From positions 3,482,038-3,546,037 of the forward strand of contig OY848923.1 in the NCBI GenBank assembly GCA_963693285.1: 64,000 bases of DNA, written 5' to 3'. Positions within the stretch are counted from its first letter, which is position 1; each line of letters opens with the position of its first letter. The notes under the pieces were generated by a model. That model made no database searches, was not told the origin of the DNA, and worked only from the letters and a program-made list of their open reading frames with translations. This stretch comes from Xestospongia muta (Eukaryota > Porifera > Demospongiae > Haplosclerida > Petrosiidae). This document shows positions 60,421 through 64,000 of this stretch, piece by piece. The position numbers and the translations under genes were made by a program.

Positions 60421-60893
60421 GTCTCAAAAATTGTAGGATTAATAAGTTGTGATTGATGTTCTACTGTACTATATGTTACATTCTCTGACATATCAATTGA
60501 TGACTGATGATCTGGTCCTTTAATTATGCTATAGTATTCATTTTTTTCTAAGATCTTTTTCATCTCCAGACTAGTCTCGGCTCTACTCTCCTAAGTAACT
60601 GATGCTAGTAGGACACACACACACAGTGATAACAGTACAATTTATTACTATGTAGTACTCACCTTTATATATCAAGATTATTACAATCACTAATATAACA
60701 ATTGTTATTATTATTAGTAAGATAATAATGCTAATAATAATACCAGCAATAACTCCATCATGTACTAAATATAAGAGAGATATTAAACAACAGTAATAAT
60801 ATAACTAACCACTACTAGATCTATCTGTAGTACGACCTGTTACAGTAGGTGTAGTAAGGAATGAAGGCACTACTGTGGTTATAGATATGGGTT
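60421..60893 (-). pseudogene. X' second cassette with truncated tail
   Basis: Stalk exon 60893-60810 and transmembrane exon 60764-60663 are intact in frame. The tail exon, starting at 60604, meets TAG at 60593-60591 after four codons (ASVT, then stop). The remaining tail is still recognisable, with VTYSTV present, but the last motif has lost its tyrosine (TIFETI in place of TIYETI), which fits relaxed selection. If used, this end would give a membrane-anchored receptor with almost no cytoplasmic part. Confidence 0.75.
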
Positions 60894-61465
60894 CTATAAT
60901 CAAACTATTAGGCAGATGGTATAACACTCTATATATACAGGTATGTAAGGATGTCCACTGACATATATATAGTATAAAACATAAATCACACATTAAAAAT
61001 GATCCCTGTTTGTTTATACATTGTGTCTATATGACCATACATCTTTGTCAAATATCATATTGACAACATGATTACTAGTTATAGTTGTAATAGGGAGTAT
61101 AGTGTATGTCATTATGGTGGCAACTATATACAGAACCACTTAGTGTTTTAAATTCTTTGCCCAAATAAAATAGTAATAATGATATCATGTAAGAGATAAA
61201 CTGATAACAAATTTTAAAATTTAAAATTTTCATATTAACATGTTTTTGTTATGGAATCATTGACAAAATCAAACACACAACTAACAAATCATAGGTTGTT
61301 CTTAAATTTAACCATCTCAATTATTTACAAATAGTAATTGTGGTTTGAAAACGTTTAAATTCTTTTTAATTTTCTTCATATTTTTCAAACAAAATCTAAC
61401 TTCCTAAAAATTAACTAATTATTATATTCAATAAAATTAACAAAAAATAGTAGTTTATTATCATC

Positions 61466-63717
61466 TTAATTTATTGTCTCATAAATTGGAGGAGTAATAA
61501 AATGTGGATGTTGTTCCACTGTACTATATGCTACATTCTCTGATATTTCAATTGATGACTGATGATCTGGTTCTTTAATTTTATTATAGGTTTCATTTTG
61601 TTCTGAGGTCTTTTTCATTTCTGAACTAGTCTCACCTCCACTCTGTTTAGTAATAGATCCTATGTAGGACATACACACACAGTGGTAATAGTACAACTCA
61701 TTACTATGTAGTACTCACCTTTATAAATCAAGATTATTACAATAATTAATATAACAATTGTTATTAGTATTAGTAAGATAATAATGCTAATAATAATACC
61801 AGCAATAACTCCATTATGTACTAGATATAAGAGAGATATTGAACAACAGTAGTAATATAACTAACCACTACTAGGTCTACCTGTAGGAGGACTTGTTACA
61901 ATAGGTGCAGCAAGGACCGAAAGTACTTCTGTGGTAGTAGGTGTGGGTCCTATGATCAAAATATTAGGCAAACAGTATAACAACACTGTATATACAGGCA
62001 TGTAGGGATGACCATTGACATGTGTGTAGTATAAAACATTAAAATATCTCACCAAAACTGATAACTATTGGCATTGTTTCTTTCTATATGACCTTATTGT
62101 TGTCACATTAACAACTTCATTACTAGTTATACTTGTAATAGGGAGTATATTGTATGTCATGATGGTTGCAACTACGGAAAAACTTAAAGAAACTAAGATT
62201 AAAATATGCTGGAAGATTTGTACTACTTGTCAAAGGATATAGATTTTTAATTCTTTGTCTAAATAAAATAGTAATACTGATATAATGCAAGAAATAAACT
62301 GATAACAAATTTTGACTAGAGTAAATTTAATTACACAAGATATGATCTTAAATGCAAAAATTAGAAAAATAACTTTGAGATTATTATTGAAAAATTATCC
62401 TGGAATTTTTTGGAAGATATTGACTTCATAGTGAAATACTGACTAGAGTTGAAAATTAAAATTGTATAAATTAACAACAGTATATATCTATTTAAGAATA
62501 ATATTGGTAGGAAAGTACATTGTTGAATATAGCAATGTTTTGCCACATATTTTCTGATTTTGTCTTCTTACCAAGTGTGTCAGTTAAATTTGGTGAAGTA
62601 GTAGGAGAGGAAGAAGAAGCAGGATGACAACCAATATCAACTACATCATTACAACAATCATTCAAAGAGTGACAAGACTGATCACAATAGCATCCATTAT
62701 TGCTACAATCTTGTGAGAGGGACCTCCTACAACATCCAGAATAGCTGAGATTAAGTGCCAAACATGAGCCTAAAATTAGTATAAAATGAAGAAGGCATTA
62801 CTTTATCCATCATCCTCATCTGCCTCCAGTAATAATTGGTGTAGATGTAAGTATAGAACACTTGAAGTAAATAAAAAAAACTTGTTAGAAGATGTGTACT
62901 ACTTGTTAAGTTGAACAGACTTTTAGTTTATATGAAATTGGTATTATAAATGATAATTATTAAACTGATCACAAACATTACATCACCGCTAGCTACATAT
63001 ATTATTACTTTACACAAAAAACTGTTAGGAAGAAACCTTTATATTTGTTGCAATAAAAATAAATTTTTGATCACAATTAGCATGAAACGAACATTAGAGA
63101 AATGATTCTGATATTATGTAAAATGTATGCACAAAAGCAAATAAAAATAGGAAATAGATTGTTTTATAAGAATTCCATACATCAGTAATATTGTAAGTTT
63201 AAGTTTACTTTCATATCGGAGTTGGTTGGAATGTACATTACTGAATATGGCTTATTTTGCACACATTTTAGTAAAGAGTACATTATTGGATATAACACTG
63301 TTTTGCCATGCACATTTATAATATGAAATGTGGAACTTCTGATTTTGTCTTACCAAGTCTATCAGTTGGAGTAAGTGAAACTGTAGGAGAGGAAGAGGAA
63401 GCAGGATGACAACCAATAGCAGTTACATCATTACAACAATTGTTCAAAGAATGACAGTTTTGATCACAATAGCATCCTTTATTGTTACAATTTAGTGATA
63501 GGGATCTTACACAACATCCAGAATAGCTGAGATTAAGTTCCAAACATGAGCCTAAAATTAACATAACATGAAGAAGTTACAATTTTTATTTATAGAACTC
63601 ATTTACCTCCAGTAACAATTAGTGTAGGTGTAACTATAGAACCACTTGAAGAAGATAAAAAACTTGCTGGAAGATGTGTACTACTTGTTAAAGAATATGT
63701 AATTTTAGATTCTGTGT
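61466..63717 (-). CDS. X': 3' half of a second IgGFc/Kunitz/SMB-type receptor (5' part off window)
   Basis: Exons matching gene X: stalk 63717-63607, somatomedin B 1 at 63551-63354, somatomedin B 2 at 62769-62572, stalk 61949-61866, transmembrane 61820-61719, tail 61659-61466. All are phase 1 and in frame. The stalk exon between the two SMB domains (expected near 62930-62825) has lost several bases and its normal acceptor, so the two SMB exons may be spliced directly. The tail keeps ETYNKI, VAYSTV and PIYETI. The ectodomain exons (IgGFc-binding, Kunitz) should lie to the right of the window. Confidence 0.75.
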
Positions 63718-64000
63718 CTACATAAAATTGTAAAAAAATTGATAATTGTTATATTATCATGTAAAGATAAAATGATCACAAACACCACATCAGTTATACA
63801 TATGCTGCTACTGAACAGTAACCTTTATGTTTGTCAAAAAGCTTTTTTATAATTTTACTGGACTAAAATGTGACTATCACAGTAAAGATGTGAGCTTAAG
63901 AATAAACATGAGAGAAGATTTGAGATGACATGCAGTGCTTAAGCAAATAAAACAATATTATTAGTGAAAAGTTATCCTAAAATTGTTTTGGAAGATACTA

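Larger units (their letters stand above)
59790..64000. repeat. Segmental duplication, copy B' (runs off the window)
   Basis: Second copy of 47157-51480. The 59541-59790 interval between A' and B' is not shared with either. Confidence 0.9.

Noticed and set aside
1..64000. CRISPR arrays, bacterial operons, rRNA and tRNA genes
   Set aside because: None seen; spliced genes and LTR elements show that the DNA is nuclear eukaryotic, and no cloverleaf or rRNA signature was noticed by eye.

Overview
This is an AT-rich eukaryotic window with many short GT-AG introns, phase-1 symmetric domain exons, LTR retrotransposons, many small inverted-repeat elements and tandem duplications. The gene content (kelch/death-fold/ZU5 proteins, an IgGFc-binding/Kunitz/somatomedin B receptor with tyrosine tail motifs, a stanniocalcin-like secreted protein, DUF6589-type elements) suggests an early-branching animal, most likely a demosponge of the Amphimedon kind. 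That assignment is inference from gene content and base composition, not from a marker gene.

Layout. 1-4400 is a segment (A) with a small stanniocalcin-like gene on the minus strand; a second copy (A') lies at 55008-59541. 7293-12337 (+) is a 5'-truncated, decayed copy (K1) of a kelch/coiled-coil/death/ZU5 gene. The intact gene (K2) is at 34102-42778 (+): 17 exons can be joined in one continuous frame of 1104 codons. Two further remnants (K3, 20777-21190; K4, 44510-45338) show that the locus has expanded and decayed repeatedly. Between them are a complete but dead Ty3/gypsy element with LTRs and target duplication (15761-20079), an intronless V8-like protease with a beta-trefoil tail (23273-24475), hAT and DUF6589 transposase remains (24776-28270), a copia gag scrap (28466-28800) and a truncated second gypsy element on the minus strand (30250-33165).

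The right third (47157-64000) is a tandem array on the minus strand. Gene X (54392-48834) encodes an IgGFc-binding domain, a Kunitz domain, a cysteine-rich domain, two somatomedin B domains on Ser/Thr-rich stalks, a transmembrane helix and a tail with ITIM-like tyrosine motifs. It is followed by a second stalk/TM/tail cassette (48256-47776). A second copy X' (63717 to 60421) runs off the right edge, and in it the second cassette has lost its tail through a stop codon. The A' stanniocalcin-like gene lies between X and X'.

Taken together the window looks like a rapidly evolving, possibly immune-related neighbourhood. One family (K) has the architecture of an intracellular death-fold sensor or adaptor; the other (X) looks like an inhibitory cell-surface receptor with an opsonin- or mucin-like ectodomain. 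Functions are inferred from domains only.
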